A program made the position numbers and the translations under genes. Shown here one piece after another: positions 1-9,387 of a DNA stretch of 64,000 bases. The notes under the pieces were generated by a model, which saw nothing but the letters and a program-made list of their open reading frames with translations, was not told the DNA's origin and searched no databases. Every line of letters starts with the position of its first letter. Within the stretch, counting starts at the first letter, position 1. The stretch comes from Hoylesella loescheii (lineage in GTDB: Bacteria > Bacteroidota > Bacteroidia > Bacteroidales > Bacteroidaceae): assembly GCA_021531755.1 (NCBI GenBank), contig JADYUK010000015.1:1-64000 (forward strand), read 5' to 3'.

Positions 1-431
1 GGGGGGGATCGCTTTGCAATTTGTGCTGTTTTTTTTCTGTAAAGGCTGTGGGGTGGGTGAGCCATTAGGCTCAGGATTGATGCTACCCATATCCTCTATC
101 TTCACTGGCCGAGGGGGAGGATTAAGCTCGGGATTAAGGCTACCCATATCCTCTATCTTCACGGGCCGGGAGGGAGGATTAAGCTCGGGATTAAGGCTAC
201 GGCACAGAGGGAGAGAGGATGAAAGCCATCACTGTGGAGCTGTGGCTACACCGTCGTCTCTATCTGTGCCGTTACTGGCCATATGCTCTGATGCCGGCTG
301 AATTATCATTGTGTCTTGTATGGTGATAAACGTTTGCCTGTATCCGGTGCCCATGTGTATCTCGCCCCCTATATTCAGCTCGACAATGAGGGTTGGTTAA
401 TGATAGAGGAGAGGGGGGAGGCGGGTTGCCA
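1..431. other. Left-edge non-coding stretch
   Basis: No convincing gene is seen. Short open frames here have no recognisable composition and read through the tandem repeat at 69-201. The stretch lies downstream of the minus-strand barrel gene that ends at 432, so it is probably its 3' flank; I see no clear terminator hairpin with a T-run. Confidence 0.5.
69..201. repeat. 57-bp tandem repeat, about 2.3 copies
   Basis: The block containing TACCCATATCCTCTATCTTC occurs at 84-103 and again at 141-160, and the sub-block ending GGATTAAGGCTAC occurs at 131-143 and 188-200. All offsets are 57 bp. The second and third units match each other better than the first. The function is unknown; it lies outside any credible gene. 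Confidence 0.85.
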
Positions 432-1703
432 TTATTCAAGCTTCCACTTCATGAACCATCGCTCGTTGAATGTGATGCCGAGATTGAGCCTGAACGCGTT
501 CTCACGAATAAGTCCGTCAGCAGAACGCTGCACCCACTGTGCCGAGATGTTCACCATCGAGCGGTTGTTCCATCCATTGGTTATAGGCAGACCTAAGCCC
601 AATGATGCAGATATCTCCTTATGTCCGTCGCGACCATTGATTTTCGTGTATGGTGTGGAATAGCTGACACCGGCACGCACATGTACCCTGTCAAGATACC
701 GGCGGCTTAGCGCCTTGTTGACAAACTCACCTCCAAGGGTCACCTTGTGCCTGTCTTGTAAGGTGCCGTCACAGAGGACATATTTGCCGTCACGCATGTC
801 AGGGAACTGGTGTCCTGACCATTTCTGTAATGAATAGTCGAGGCCGACGCGCCAGCGTGTGGTATGATACCATGCCATGCCTGCTGCGAATGTCGTGGGG
901 ATGAAGAGCGCACGGCTATAGCTGTATGAGGTGGTGTCTGAAACACCAGTCTGTGAGTTCGTGCTTATCTCTTTCATATCGGCTGAGCCTCCAAGAGCAT
1001 GTCCTGGAGTATATGTGGCACCGATGGTTATGTTGTCCTTCTTGCCTAACGGTTGGGTGTATTGTACACCGACGTCAAGACGGTAGCTTGTCACATCGGC
1101 TGAGTAGTAACGGCCTATGGTGTTGGCGTACGAGTCAGAGTAGGCGTTTGTCACATTACGGTTGTACGAGCCCCACAGATATGCTATGTTGGCGCCTGCA
1201 GAGAAGCCTTTGACAGGCATCCATCCCAAACCGAGATATGCCATGCGGAGACCGCCTGTGCCCTCGTATGTTGTCGTATATGTCGTTGATGACGAGACTT
1301 TATTGGTCGATGAGTAGTTGTATCCTATGTTTGTGAATGGCAGGATTCCTAATGACACTCCGACATTCTTCAAGGCACGGAATGCTGCCACGGCATACTC
1401 AAAGTTGGAGTTGTTGGCATTTATCTTGTGCGAGCCTTCCTTGAAATTGGTTATCTGGCCTGCCATGCCGACATCGAAGATGAATGTGAGGCTGTCAATG
1501 CGTGCGTATGACGCAGGATTCAGGTAGTTCACCTGGTTTGACTCATGCATACCCAAGGCGACACCATCCATGCCACGGTTGAAACCTGTCGACTGGTCGC
1601 TCAATAATCCAAGGCCGTATTGGCTGTATGGTGAGTTTGTCCCGCTCTGGGCCATCGAGGCGCATGGGACAAGCATCATCAGGAATATTATAATTTTCTT
1701 CAT
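432..1703 (-). CDS. Outer-membrane beta-barrel protein (porin-like)
   Basis: The 423-residue product begins with a signal peptide (MKKIIIFLMMLVPCASMAQ) and continues with NSPYSQYGLGLL, an opening seen in a family of Bacteroidota outer-membrane proteins. The rest is rich in alternating aromatic and polar strands (for example AYLGLGWMPVKGFSAG and RWRVGLDYSLQKW), as expected of a FadL/OmpP1-like barrel. The protein ends in a strand close to the C terminus (FMKWKLE). The role is probably passive uptake or envelope structure, but no substrate can be read from the sequence. A TAATTTTG box at 1752-1759 on the same strand is a likely promoter. The neighbour across the promoter region (1817) is divergent. 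I am sure it is an envelope barrel and not sure of its function. Confidence 0.75.
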   Translation of the reverse strand: MKKIIIFLMMLVPCASMAQSGTNSPYSQYGLGLLSDQSTGFNRGMDGVALGMHESNQVNYLNPASYARIDSLTFIFDVGMAGQITNFKEGSHKINANNSNFEYAVAAFRALKNVGVSLGILPFTNIGYNYSSTNKVSSSTTYTTTYEGTGGLRMAYLGLGWMPVKGFSAGANIAYLWGSYNRNVTNAYSDSYANTIGRYYSADVTSYRLDVGVQYTQPLGKKDNITIGATYTPGHALGGSADMKEISTNSQTGVSDTTSYSYSRALFIPTTFAAGMAWYHTTRWRVGLDYSLQKWSGHQFPDMRDGKYVLCDGTLQDRHKVTLGGEFVNKALSRRYLDRVHVRAGVSYSTPYTKINGRDGHKEISASLGLGLPITNGWNNRSMVNISAQWVQRSADGLIRENAFRLNLGITFNERWFMKWKLE

Positions 1704-1751
1704 AAGTGTTAAAAATCTTCCGCTTCATGAGCGGAAAGTATAAATTTGCTG

Positions 1752-1759
1752 CAAAATTA
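1752..1759 (-). promoter_or_regulatory. Bacteroidota -7 box TAATTTTG for the barrel gene
   Basis: TAATTTTG on the minus strand matches TAnnTTTG and lies about 50 nt upstream of the ATG at 1703. No good TTTG -33 element was found at the usual 19-20 bp spacing, so only the -7 half is supported. Confidence 0.5.
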
Positions 1760-1804
1760 TATATTTTTTGGGGAATATAAGCACGTTATATCAGAAATAT
1801 AAGT

Positions 1805-1812
1805 TATTTTTG
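1805..1812 (+). promoter_or_regulatory. -7 box TATTTTTG abutting the DUF4105 gene start
   Basis: TATTTTTG matches TAnnTTTG and ends 4 nt before the GTG start at 1817. Transcription from it would give an almost leaderless message. The alternative is that the box is coincidental in AT-rich DNA. Confidence 0.4.
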
Positions 1813-1816
1813 CATC

Positions 1817-3088
1817 GTGAAACATTTATATGCCTTTTTTTTAGCATTTCTACTGCTCATACCCCTTAGCACAAAAGCATATACTATAGAAGACCGTCCT
1901 GCCGGCACAGACACGCTGGCAGAAGATGGACGTGTGCGTATATCACTGCTCACTTGCTCTCCGCATGATGAGGTATACAGCCTTTATGGCCATACAGCCC
2001 TGCGAGTAGAGGACCCGCGCCGCGGAATGGACCTCGCGGTGAACTATGGCATGTTCTCTTTTGCAAAGCCCTTCTTCGTGCTGAGATTTGTCTTCGGCCT
2101 TACAGATTACGAGATGGGAATTGTGCCTTTTGAGGTCTTCTGCCGGGAGTACGAATACTACGGAAGCAGTGTCACACAGCAGACGATAAACCTCACAGAA
2201 ACGGAGAAACAGCGCATCATAGACGCCCTGCTTGAGAATTATAAGCTGGAGAACAGGGTTTACAGGTACAATTTCTACTATGACAACTGCACCACAAGGG
2301 CGTGTGATATGGTCACAGAGAACATTGACGGCAAGGTCGTCTATGACAATACTATCGACGACGGGATGACGATGAGGCAGATGCTTCACAGGCTGAACAA
2401 TAGCTCACCGTGGTCAAGCCTTGGGAATGACCTGCTGCTCGGCATAGGGGCTGACCGGCCTCTACACGGGGATGACACGCGCGCCTTGCCCCTGTCGGCT
2501 ATGAGAGCCATGGAGAAGGCATATATCGTCGGTAGTGATGGCGTGAGGCGAAAGCTTGTCGAGGAGACATCAATCCCCGTCAGAGAAGGGAGGCAATGGA
2601 TTGGCGACGGATTCCCATTGACACCTGTCCAGTGCTCGGTGATACTGCTGGCAGTGGTTGCTCTCCTGTCCCTGTTAGAATGGAAGATGGGGAGATACAT
2701 GTGGATGCTTGATGCCCTTCTTCTGACCTCGATAGGAATATGCGGGCTCATAATAACTGCCATGATAGGCTCACAGCATCCGACGGTAAGGACAAACATA
2801 CAGATACTTCTCTTCAACCCTATACCTATCCTCTTCGGATGGAAGGCCATAAGGAACCGTATGCGGGGCAGATGCCATTGGATGTGGAAGACGGGAGCAG
2901 TAATGATATGCCTCATGGTTGTCCTGTTTGCATTCGAGATACAATGGCTTGACCCCGCAGTGAAGATACTCTCCGTGACAGTCATGCTAAGGTATGCTCT
3001 CGGGATAGTAGCCGATGAGAGAGTCAAGGCCAGGCAGAAGACACAGTCTGGGCAGAAGGCTGCGCGGCGAGGAGCTGGACCGTGTTGA
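1817..3088 (+). CDS. DUF4105 (Lnb-like) membrane protein
   Basis: The 423-residue product starts at GTG with a signal peptide or anchor (MKHLYAFFLAFLLLIPLSTKA). Residues about 40-220 look like the DUF4105 / Lnb N-terminal periplasmic domain. Two landmarks are visible: the SLYGHTALRV block with His59 and the YYDNCTTR block with Cys158. These are the expected His and Cys of a papain-like fold; lipoprotein N-acyl transferase Lnb is the described relative. The C-terminal third holds about four to five hydrophobic segments (for example VILLAVVALLSLLEW and LLLTSIGICGLIITAMI). The product probably acts at the inner membrane facing the periplasm, possibly in lipoprotein or envelope modification. The GTG start is chosen because it gives a complete signal sequence; no in-frame ATG lies upstream. 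The substrate is not known. Confidence 0.75.
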   Translation: MKHLYAFFLAFLLLIPLSTKAYTIEDRPAGTDTLAEDGRVRISLLTCSPHDEVYSLYGHTALRVEDPRRGMDLAVNYGMFSFAKPFFVLRFVFGLTDYEMGIVPFEVFCREYEYYGSSVTQQTINLTETEKQRIIDALLENYKLENRVYRYNFYYDNCTTRACDMVTENIDGKVVYDNTIDDGMTMRQMLHRLNNSSPWSSLGNDLLLGIGADRPLHGDDTRALPLSAMRAMEKAYIVGSDGVRRKLVEETSIPVREGRQWIGDGFPLTPVQCSVILLAVVALLSLLEWKMGRYMWMLDALLLTSIGICGLIITAMIGSQHPTVRTNIQILLFNPIPILFGWKAIRNRMRGRCHWMWKTGAVMICLMVVLFAFEIQWLDPAVKILSVTVMLRYALGIVADERVKARQKTQSGQKAARRGAGPC

Positions 3089-3126
3089 CCATACTAAAAA
3101 ACAATAATAAATTCAAGGAACATACC

Positions 3127-3160
3127 GTGGGAGCGACCCTCTGGGTGGATTACCTCCCAC
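3127..3160. other. Intergenic hairpin
   Basis: GTGGGAG (3127-3133) pairs with CTCCCAC (3154-3160), and ACCC/GGGT can pair inside the loop. There is no T-run after it, so it is not a standard terminator. It lies between the DUF4105 gene and the PafA-like gene and could be a processing or attenuation site. Confidence 0.35.
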
Positions 3161-3192
3161 ACTAAACATAAAAAACTGCCGACAGATTAAGG

Positions 3193-4668
3193 ATGAACCG
3201 TTATATATATATAATCATATTATCGCTTTTGGCGTCAGAGGCAGAGGCGCAGTCCGCTGTGGCCGATGCGCCTCGTCTTGTTGTGAACATCAGCATCGAC
3301 CAGTTGCGCAGCGACTACCTTGAGACATATATGCCCCTATTCGGCAAAGATGGCTTCAGACGGTTGATTGCCAATGGAGCCCTCTATACAAGTGCAGAAG
3401 TGCCTTTTGCCCCTGTCGACCGCGCATCAGCGACCGCCGCCCTCATAACAGGCTCCTCGCCATTCTACAACGGAATAACATCAGAGACATGGATATCGAG
3501 GAAGTCACTGCAGCCCGTATCGTGCACCACGGAGCAGTCATCTCTGCTGACACCACGTGGCGATGCTCCGGCTCCAACCAATATGCTCGTCTCCACGATA
3601 GGCGACGAGCTGAAGATATCTACCAAGAATGCGTCGAAGGTATACTCTGTAGCCGCCGCCGCTGACGCTGCCGTACTGCTTGCAGGCTACAATGCCGATT
3701 GTGCGCTATGGGTATCATCCGAGTCAGGACTGTGGACAACATCGACATACTACAACAAGATAACGCCATCGTGGGTGGTGACATTCAACAGGGCTAACAC
3801 CCCGTCGGGCAAGCTGAAGACAATGAACTCGCTCTTCGGCGGACGCTCACACTATGCCGACTATGTCAAGTCGCCCCTCGTCAACAGCGACATCACTAAT
3901 ATGGCGCTCATGTGTGTGGCGTCAGAACATCTCGGCTATGACCAGACCCCTGACCTACTGAACATCCAGTATACAGGAGCAGTGACAGCGATAGCGGGCC
4001 CCAAGGAAGTATATCAGAAACTTGATGATGCTATAGGACGCCTTGTCACAACCATAGAACAGCGCATTGGGGCAGGGAAAGTCCTCTTCGTCGTCTCCTC
4101 GACAGGATATTATGATGAGGAGACAATCGACTATAAGCCATACATGGTCCCGTCGGGGACAGTATACATCAACCGTACTGCCAATCTCCTCAATATGTAT
4201 CTCTCCGCCATATACGGACAGGCGAGATACGTCGAGGCGTTCTATGACAACCAGATATATATTGACCATAAGCTTGTTGAGCGGAAGAAAGTAAGGCTCA
4301 ACGAGGTGTTGGAGAAGGCACGCGAGATGCTTATCCTCTCAGACGGTATCAGCGACGCCCACACAACATTCTCACTCGCCGACGCGCGCGACAGGCATGC
4401 CCAGATGCTCAGAAGCGGCTCCAACACCGACGTGTCGGGAGACATTATCCTCGACATCGCGCCAGGATGGAAAGTCCTGAACGAGGAGACACACAGGCAA
4501 CAGCCATGGAAGAAATACGGAGTGTACACTCCTATTATAATATATGGCAGTGGCGTGAAGCAGAAAGTAGTCGATACAGAAGTCACAATCGACCGCATAG
4601 CCCCTACTATCGCCAACGCCATACGCATAAGGGCCCCGAATGCAAGTAAGGCCAGGGCATTGAGATAA
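3193..4668 (+). CDS. PafA-like alkaline-phosphatase-superfamily protein, probably inactive
   Basis: The 491-residue product has a signal peptide (to about residue 20) and the overall plan of PafA-type phosphatases: LVVNISIDQLRSDYL near residue 30, TSSPFYNGI-type block near 85-95, a TPIIIYGSGV block and a C-terminal DRIAPTIANAI...PNASKARAL block. The first metal-ligand Asp is kept (Asp36). The other key positions are not: the segment that normally carries Thr-x-PGH reads VDRASATAALITG, with Arg77 at the expected nucleophile position. The usual Asp/His metal block is shortened to YTGAVTAIAGP, and the usual ADHG reads SSTGYYD. These comparisons use my memory of the family pattern. It is probably a periplasmic pseudoenzyme with a binding or structural role. 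It lies 104 bp after the DUF4105 gene and may share its transcript. Confidence 0.75.
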   Translation: MNRYIYIIILSLLASEAEAQSAVADAPRLVVNISIDQLRSDYLETYMPLFGKDGFRRLIANGALYTSAEVPFAPVDRASATAALITGSSPFYNGITSETWISRKSLQPVSCTTEQSSLLTPRGDAPAPTNMLVSTIGDELKISTKNASKVYSVAAAADAAVLLAGYNADCALWVSSESGLWTTSTYYNKITPSWVVTFNRANTPSGKLKTMNSLFGGRSHYADYVKSPLVNSDITNMALMCVASEHLGYDQTPDLLNIQYTGAVTAIAGPKEVYQKLDDAIGRLVTTIEQRIGAGKVLFVVSSTGYYDEETIDYKPYMVPSGTVYINRTANLLNMYLSAIYGQARYVEAFYDNQIYIDHKLVERKKVRLNEVLEKAREMLILSDGISDAHTTFSLADARDRHAQMLRSGSNTDVSGDIILDIAPGWKVLNEETHRQQPWKKYGVYTPIIIYGSGVKQKVVDTEVTIDRIAPTIANAIRIRAPNASKARALR

Positions 4669-4906
4669 TGGGGTATCCGGAGCTATGTCCATAGGGAGAC
4701 ACGCATACTGGAGAGGATATGGCTATGCATACAGCGAGCGCATTGCTGCGGAGTTTTGACAGGTGCCAGCTCCCTATATTATCCGCTGAGAGCGACTCTG
4801 TATTCATGTCTCCAGAAGCGGACAGCCATCCCCTAAGAAGCTTCCCATATTCAGTGCCAATAGTAAATATATTTGATTTTATGGCTGTTATGTCATAAAT
4901 TATCAT

Positions 4907-4914
4907 TAACTTTG
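4907..4914 (+). promoter_or_regulatory. -7 box TAACTTTG, probable secA promoter
   Basis: TAACTTTG matches TAnnTTTG and lies about 200 bp before secA. The -33 region is not a good match. The rest of 4669-5112 holds no recognised gene apart from the doubtful small frame at 4963. Confidence 0.5.
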
Positions 4915-4962
4915 CAGACAGAAAGGTGTGACGGGGCATAACCAAAGTGGCTGTACATAGCC

Positions 4963-5097
4963 ATGGGCATGCTGCAAGAGAGAGGTAGAGGCGGAGTCCA
5001 ATCCAAGTCCTTTTCCGTCCCCAAGCCTCTTGCGCGGGAAAGCATTCCGAGGGGCGAGTCCCCATGCCCAGTGTCACATATAAACCGAAAAAAATAA
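4963..5097 (+). CDS. Doubtful 44-codon leader ORF upstream of secA
   Basis: An ATG-initiated frame of 44 residues (MGMLQERGRGG... ending NRKK) lies between the putative secA promoter and secA, ending 15 bp before the secA ATG. It is basic and polar with no signal peptide or membrane segment, so it does not resemble a SecM-type secretion monitor. It may be a chance frame within a long untranslated leader; it is listed because it is the only candidate in the 445-bp gap. Confidence 0.2.
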   Translation: MGMLQERGRGGVQSKSFSVPKPLARESIPRGESPCPVSHINRKK

Positions 5098-5112
5098 AAA
5101 CAATAACACTAT

Positions 5113-8100
5113 ATGAATTTCATAAAATTTCTACAGTCAATGTTCGGCAATAAGTCTTCGAGAGACATGAAGCTTATCCAGCCGTTCGTTGAGCAGGTCA
5201 AGTCAGCATACGAAGAGATACGCCAGCTTGACAACGACCAGCTCCGTGCCAAGACAAAGGAGCTCCAGGCATATATCCACGAGAAAGGTGTGGCTAAGCA
5301 GAAAGAGATAGAGGAGCTGAAGGCAACGATAGAGCAGACACCCATCGATGAGAGAGAGCCGATATTCCAGAAAATTGACAAGCTCGACAAGGAAGTGCTC
5401 GAACTCTATGAGGAAGGTCTCAATGAGATTATGCCTGTCGCCTTCTCCATAGTCAAGGACACAGCCCGCAGATTCTGTGAGAACGAGGAGACCATCGTTA
5501 CAGCCACCGATTTTGACCGTGAGTTGGCAGCCAATCCCTCCAAGGACTTTGTGACCATTGATGGCGACAAGGCGATATATCATAACCACTGGACAGCAGG
5601 CGGCAACGACCTGAAATGGGAGATGGTGCATTATGATGTGCAGCTCTTCGGTGGTGTTGTCCTCCATCAGGGTAAGATAGCCGAGATGGCCACTGGTGAG
5701 GGTAAGACCCTTGTCTCCACCCTCCCCGTATTCCTCAATGCGCTGACAGGGAATGGCGTGCATGTCGTCACGGTCAATGATTACCTCGCCAAGCGTGACT
5801 CAGAGTGGATGGGTCCGCTCTATGAGTTCCATGGCCTTAGTGTCGACTGTATCGACAAGCACCAGCCTAACTCTGATGCGCGCCGCAAGGCATATATGGC
5901 AGATATCACATTCGGTACGAACAATGAGTTCGGTTTTGACTATCTGCGCGACAATATGGCCCTCTCGCCATCCGACCTCGTGCAGCGTCGCCATAACTAC
6001 GCCATTGTCGATGAGGTCGACTCTGTCCTCATAGACGACGCCCGTACACCGCTCATCATAAGCGGCCCTGTGCCCAAGGGCGACGACCAGATGTACGAGG
6101 AGTACCAGCCGCTTGTAGAGCGCCTCGTCGATGTGCAGCGCAAACTCGCTACACAATACCTCGCCGATGCCAAGCAGATGATATCTGCCGGAGCGAAACT
6201 CCTTGAGGAAGGGAAGAAAGACGAGGGCAACAAGTCGCTCGATGAGGGATTCCTCGCCCTCTTCCGCTCATACAAGGCTCTGCCAAAGAACAAGCCTCTC
6301 ATAAAGTTCCTCTCAGAAGAAGGCATAAAGGCCGGAATGCTGCGCACAGAGGAGCATTACATGGAGAACAACAACCGCCGTATGCCAGAGGCCGTAGAGC
6401 CACTCTTCTTTGTCGTCGACGAGAAGCAGAACTCATGCGACCTTACAGACAAGGGAACAGCATGGCTCGCCAAGCAGGTGAACCAGGACGACCTCTTCGT
6501 CCTGCCCGATATAACCTCCCAGCTCTCAGCCCTCGAGAATGAGAAAGGCCTTTCTGAGGAGGACCGTCTCAACAAGAAGGATGAGATGCTGACACACTAC
6601 GCCGTACAGTCGGAGCGTGTCCATACCCTCCAGCAGCTGCTCAAGGCCTACTGTATGTTCAACAAGGACGATGAGTATGTTGTCATAGACGGAGAGGTTA
6701 AGATTGTCGACGAGCAGACAGGACGTATCATGGAAGGTAGACGGTGGAGCGACGGCCTCCATCAGGCTGTCGAGGCAAAGGAGCATGTGCGCGTAGAGGC
6801 TGCCACACAGACATTCGCCACGATAACACTCCAGAACTATTTCCGCATGTACCACAAGCTCGCTGGTATGACAGGTACCGCCGTGACAGAGGCAGGCGAG
6901 TTCTGGGATATCTACAAGCTTGATGTAGTAGAGATACCTACCAACCGCCCTGTGCAGCGCAAAGACCTTGACGACAGGGTATACAAGACAGCCCGAGAGA
7001 AGTATAACGCAGTCATCGACGAGATAGTAGAGCTCAGGAACAATGGCCGCCCAGTGCTTGTAGGTACGACATCGGTAGAGATATCCGAGCTCCTCTCACG
7101 CATGCTCAAGATGCGCAATATCCCACATCAGGTGCTCAACGCCAAGCTCCACCAGAAGGAGGCGGATATCGTCGCCCTTGCCGGTCAGAGCAATATGGGT
7201 AAAGTCACCATTACCGACGAGGAAGGCAATGAGCGTGTCGAGGAGCGTCTCCTCGGTGCGGTGACCATTGCCACGAACATGGCGGGACGTGGTACAGATA
7301 TCAAGCTCTCGCCAGAGGTGAAGGCTGCGGGCGGTCTTGCCATTATCGGTACAGAGCGTCACGAGTCACGCCGTGTCGACCGCCAGCTGCGAGGCCGTGC
7401 TGGACGCCAGGGCGACCCAGGCTCCTCAGTCTTCTACGTATCCCTTGAGGACAAGCTCATGCGTCTCTTCGCCTCTGAGCGTATCGCCTCTGTCATGGAC
7501 AAGCTCGGGTTCAAGGAGGGAGAGCGCATAGAGTCGTCGATGGTCACCAATGCCATAGAGCGTGCGCAGAAGAAGGTCGAGGAGAACAACTTCGGCATAC
7601 GTAAGCGTCTCCTTGAGTATGACGATGTCATGAACAAGCAGCGCACAGTCATCTACGAGAAACGCCGCCACGCCCTTATGGGAGAGCGTATCGGCATGGA
7701 TATCGCCAATCTCATCTGGGACCGTGTCACCTCCATCATCGACAACAACGACTATGTCGGAGTCCGCGAGGAGCTCCTGAAGGTTCTTGCCATAGAATGC
7801 CCGTTCACAGAGAGCGAGTTCAAGACGAGAGAGCCCGGACAGCTTGAGGAGAAGACCTTCCAGCACGCCATGGAGACCTTCACACGCAAGACAGAGCGCA
7901 TCTGCCAGCAGGCCCTGCCAGTCATAAAGCAGGTCTACGAGAATCAGGGACACATATTCTCAAGGATTGTAGTGCCAATAACCGATGGCAAACAGGTCTA
8001 TCAGCTCCCATGCGATTTGAAGGAAGCCTACGACACAGAATGCCGCTCAGTGGTCAAGCAGTTTGAGAAAGTCATCATGCTGCGCATCATTGACGACTCA

Positions 8101-8535
8101 TGGAAAGAGAACCTCCGCCAGCTCGATGAGTTGAAACATTCAGTCCAGAACTCAAGCTACGAGCAGAAAGACCCTCTCCTCATCTTCAAGCTTGAGAGTG
8201 TGAAGCTCTGGGACAATATGATAAACGAGATGAACGACCGCATAGCCTCTGTCCTCATGCGTGGCCAGCTGCCTGAGCAGCAGCCGGAGGATGTGCGCGA
8301 GGCAGCACCAGAGCAGCACCAGCAGCGCTATACAGAGCAGAAAGCCGACCTCAACGCCCCTGAGCAGCAGCCACTCTCCGAGACACAGAGACAGATGCAG
8401 CAGGCAACACAGCAGCCGACACAGCAGCCTGCAAGACGCAACCCTATCGTAAGAGACAAGCTGCCCGGACGTAACGACCCATGTCCCTGCGGCTCAGGCA
8501 AGAAATTCAAGAACTGTCATGGCAAAGGGCTCTGA
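5113..8535 (+). CDS. secA: Preprotein translocase ATPase SecA
   Basis: The 1140-residue product is the motor of the Sec pathway, pushing unfolded preproteins through SecYEG. The Walker A region MATGEGKT starts near residue 192 and [20 protein letters not shown] near 300. Motifs [10 protein letters not shown] and [13 protein letters not shown] of the second nucleotide-binding fold follow, then the helical scaffold and wing. A Gln/Pro-rich linker (about residues 1055-1110) leads to a C-terminal zinc-binding tail with [13 protein letters not shown], which binds SecB or phospholipid in other bacteria. The protein is about 240 residues longer than E. coli SecA; the extra length includes an insert of roughly 100 residues after LIISGP, usual in Bacteroidota. 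It is monocistronic, with a promoter candidate at 4907 and a strong terminator at 8610-8659. Confidence 0.98.
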   Translation: MNFIKFLQSMFGNKSSRDMKLIQPFVEQVKSAYEEIRQLDNDQLRAKTKELQAYIHEKGVAKQKEIEELKATIEQTPIDEREPIFQKIDKLDKEVLELYEEGLNEIMPVAFSIVKDTARRFCENEETIVTATDFDRELAANPSKDFVTIDGDKAIYHNHWTAGGNDLKWEMVHYDVQLFGGVVLHQGKIAEMATGEGKTLVSTLPVFLNALTGNGVHVVTVNDYLAKRDSEWMGPLYEFHGLSVDCIDKHQPNSDARRKAYMADITFGTNNEFGFDYLRDNMALSPSDLVQRRHNYAIVDEVDSVLIDDARTPLIISGPVPKGDDQMYEEYQPLVERLVDVQRKLATQYLADAKQMISAGAKLLEEGKKDEGNKSLDEGFLALFRSYKALPKNKPLIKFLSEEGIKAGMLRTEEHYMENNNRRMPEAVEPLFFVVDEKQNSCDLTDKGTAWLAKQVNQDDLFVLPDITSQLSALENEKGLSEEDRLNKKDEMLTHYAVQSERVHTLQQLLKAYCMFNKDDEYVVIDGEVKIVDEQTGRIMEGRRWSDGLHQAVEAKEHVRVEAATQTFATITLQNYFRMYHKLAGMTGTAVTEAGEFWDIYKLDVVEIPTNRPVQRKDLDDRVYKTAREKYNAVIDEIVELRNNGRPVLVGTTSVEISELLSRMLKMRNIPHQVLNAKLHQKEADIVALAGQSNMGKVTITDEEGNERVEERLLGAVTIATNMAGRGTDIKLSPEVKAAGGLAIIGTERHESRRVDRQLRGRAGRQGDPGSSVFYVSLEDKLMRLFASERIASVMDKLGFKEGERIESSMVTNAIERAQKKVEENNFGIRKRLLEYDDVMNKQRTVIYEKRRHALMGERIGMDIANLIWDRVTSIIDNNDYVGVREELLKVLAIECPFTESEFKTREPGQLEEKTFQHAMETFTRKTERICQQALPVIKQVYENQGHIFSRIVVPITDGKQVYQLPCDLKEAYDTECRSVVKQFEKVIMLRIIDDSWKENLRQLDELKHSVQNSSYEQKDPLLIFKLESVKLWDNMINEMNDRIASVLMRGQLPEQQPEDVREAAPEQHQQRYTEQKADLNAPEQQPLSETQRQMQQATQQPTQQPARRNPIVRDKLPGRNDPCPCGSGKKFKNCHGKGL

Positions 8536-8609
8536 CCCCCGATAGGCGGGCCTTGTGCCTCCCACGGCCAGAGAGCCTAAGCCGGACACATATGCTACAA
8601 ATACATTGG

Positions 8610-8659
8610 GGGAAGTTGTCACTTCAGAAGAAAAATATCGAGGTGGCAACTTCCCTTTT
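8610..8659 (+). terminator. Rho-independent terminator of secA
   Basis: GGGAAGTTGTCAC (8610-8622) pairs with GTGGCAACTTCCC (8643-8655) over 13 positions including one G-T pair, and TTTT follows. It lies 75 bp after the secA stop. Confidence 0.9.
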
Positions 8660-8742
8660 GTTTGTTATTGCTGTCCAGCAAACAGCATCAACGCCTCCCA
8701 GCAGATAGCCATGGCAGGCGTTTATAGAACCCCATCAGGATT

Positions 8743-9387
8743 ATGAGAACAGAAATCAACCCGCAAGAAACCACACGTGCCACAGCCTTTGAGCTCTGGA
8801 TGTCATCACCGATGCCTATGGTCACGCTCGTAAAGACACTCGACGTCAGCCACATGATAAAGTATTGCCGCCGCAATCATTTGTCGTTTAATATGATGAT
8901 GTGCTGGTGTATCGGTAAGGCAGCATCACAGATACCCGAGTTTTTCTCTCTTCCACAAGACGACAAGATGTACCGTTTCAGCCGTTTGGCTATCGGGCCT
9001 GTCGTGGCAAACTCAGAAGGCGGAATCAACTATTGTGACATACCATACAGCGACAGCATACAACAATTCTCAGCTGATTACCGTTCCATATGTTCCAAGG
9101 CAGCAGCCATGTGTGAGAATATTTGCCTTGACAAAGAGATGATGGTCATAGGGACATCAGCCATGATAGAGACAGAGCTTGACTGCATTGTCAATCAGTA
9201 TGCCAAAGGGTTCAATAACCCGATGGTTATGTGGGGACGATATCATGAGGCCATTGTCCCGAGTCTGTCGCATAGCTGGTTCCGTACGACACTCGCTGTC
9301 AGTTTCCAGTTCCATCATGTCCAGATGGATGGCGGACAAGGAGCACTATTCCTCAGACTCCTGCAACAGGAGATGGATGCGCTATAG
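8743..9387 (+). CDS. Chloramphenicol-acetyltransferase-like O-acyltransferase
   Basis: The 214-residue product has the length and layout of the CatA family. Near the C terminus is the active-site motif HHVQMDGGQ, with His192 as the expected catalytic base and Asp196 as the structural Asp (HHxxxDG). Other family-like segments are the N-terminal FELWMSSPMPMVTLVKTLDVS and the central GPVVANSEGGINYCDIPYS. The cytoplasmic enzyme would transfer acetyl from acetyl-CoA to a hydroxyl group. It is a divergent member common in Bacteroidota genomes, and resistance to chloramphenicol cannot be assumed. It is separated from secA by a terminator, with no clear promoter seen in the 80 bp between. Confidence 0.8.
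   Translation: MRTEINPQETTRATAFELWMSSPMPMVTLVKTLDVSHMIKYCRRNHLSFNMMMCWCIGKAASQIPEFFSLPQDDKMYRFSRLAIGPVVANSEGGINYCDIPYSDSIQQFSADYRSICSKAAAMCENICLDKEMMVIGTSAMIETELDCIVNQYAKGFNNPMVMWGRYHEAIVPSLSHSWFRTTLAVSFQFHHVQMDGGQGALFLRLLQQEMDAL

Noticed and set aside
14..663. Plus-strand open frames at 14-301 and 316-663
   Set aside because: The first is built on the 57-bp tandem repeat, and most of the second lies over the end of the minus-strand barrel gene. Neither has a recognisable domain.
8743..9387. Acyltransferase gene as a chloramphenicol resistance determinant
   Set aside because: The active-site motif is present but the sequence is divergent, and there is no linked mobile element. Only general acyltransferase activity is supported.
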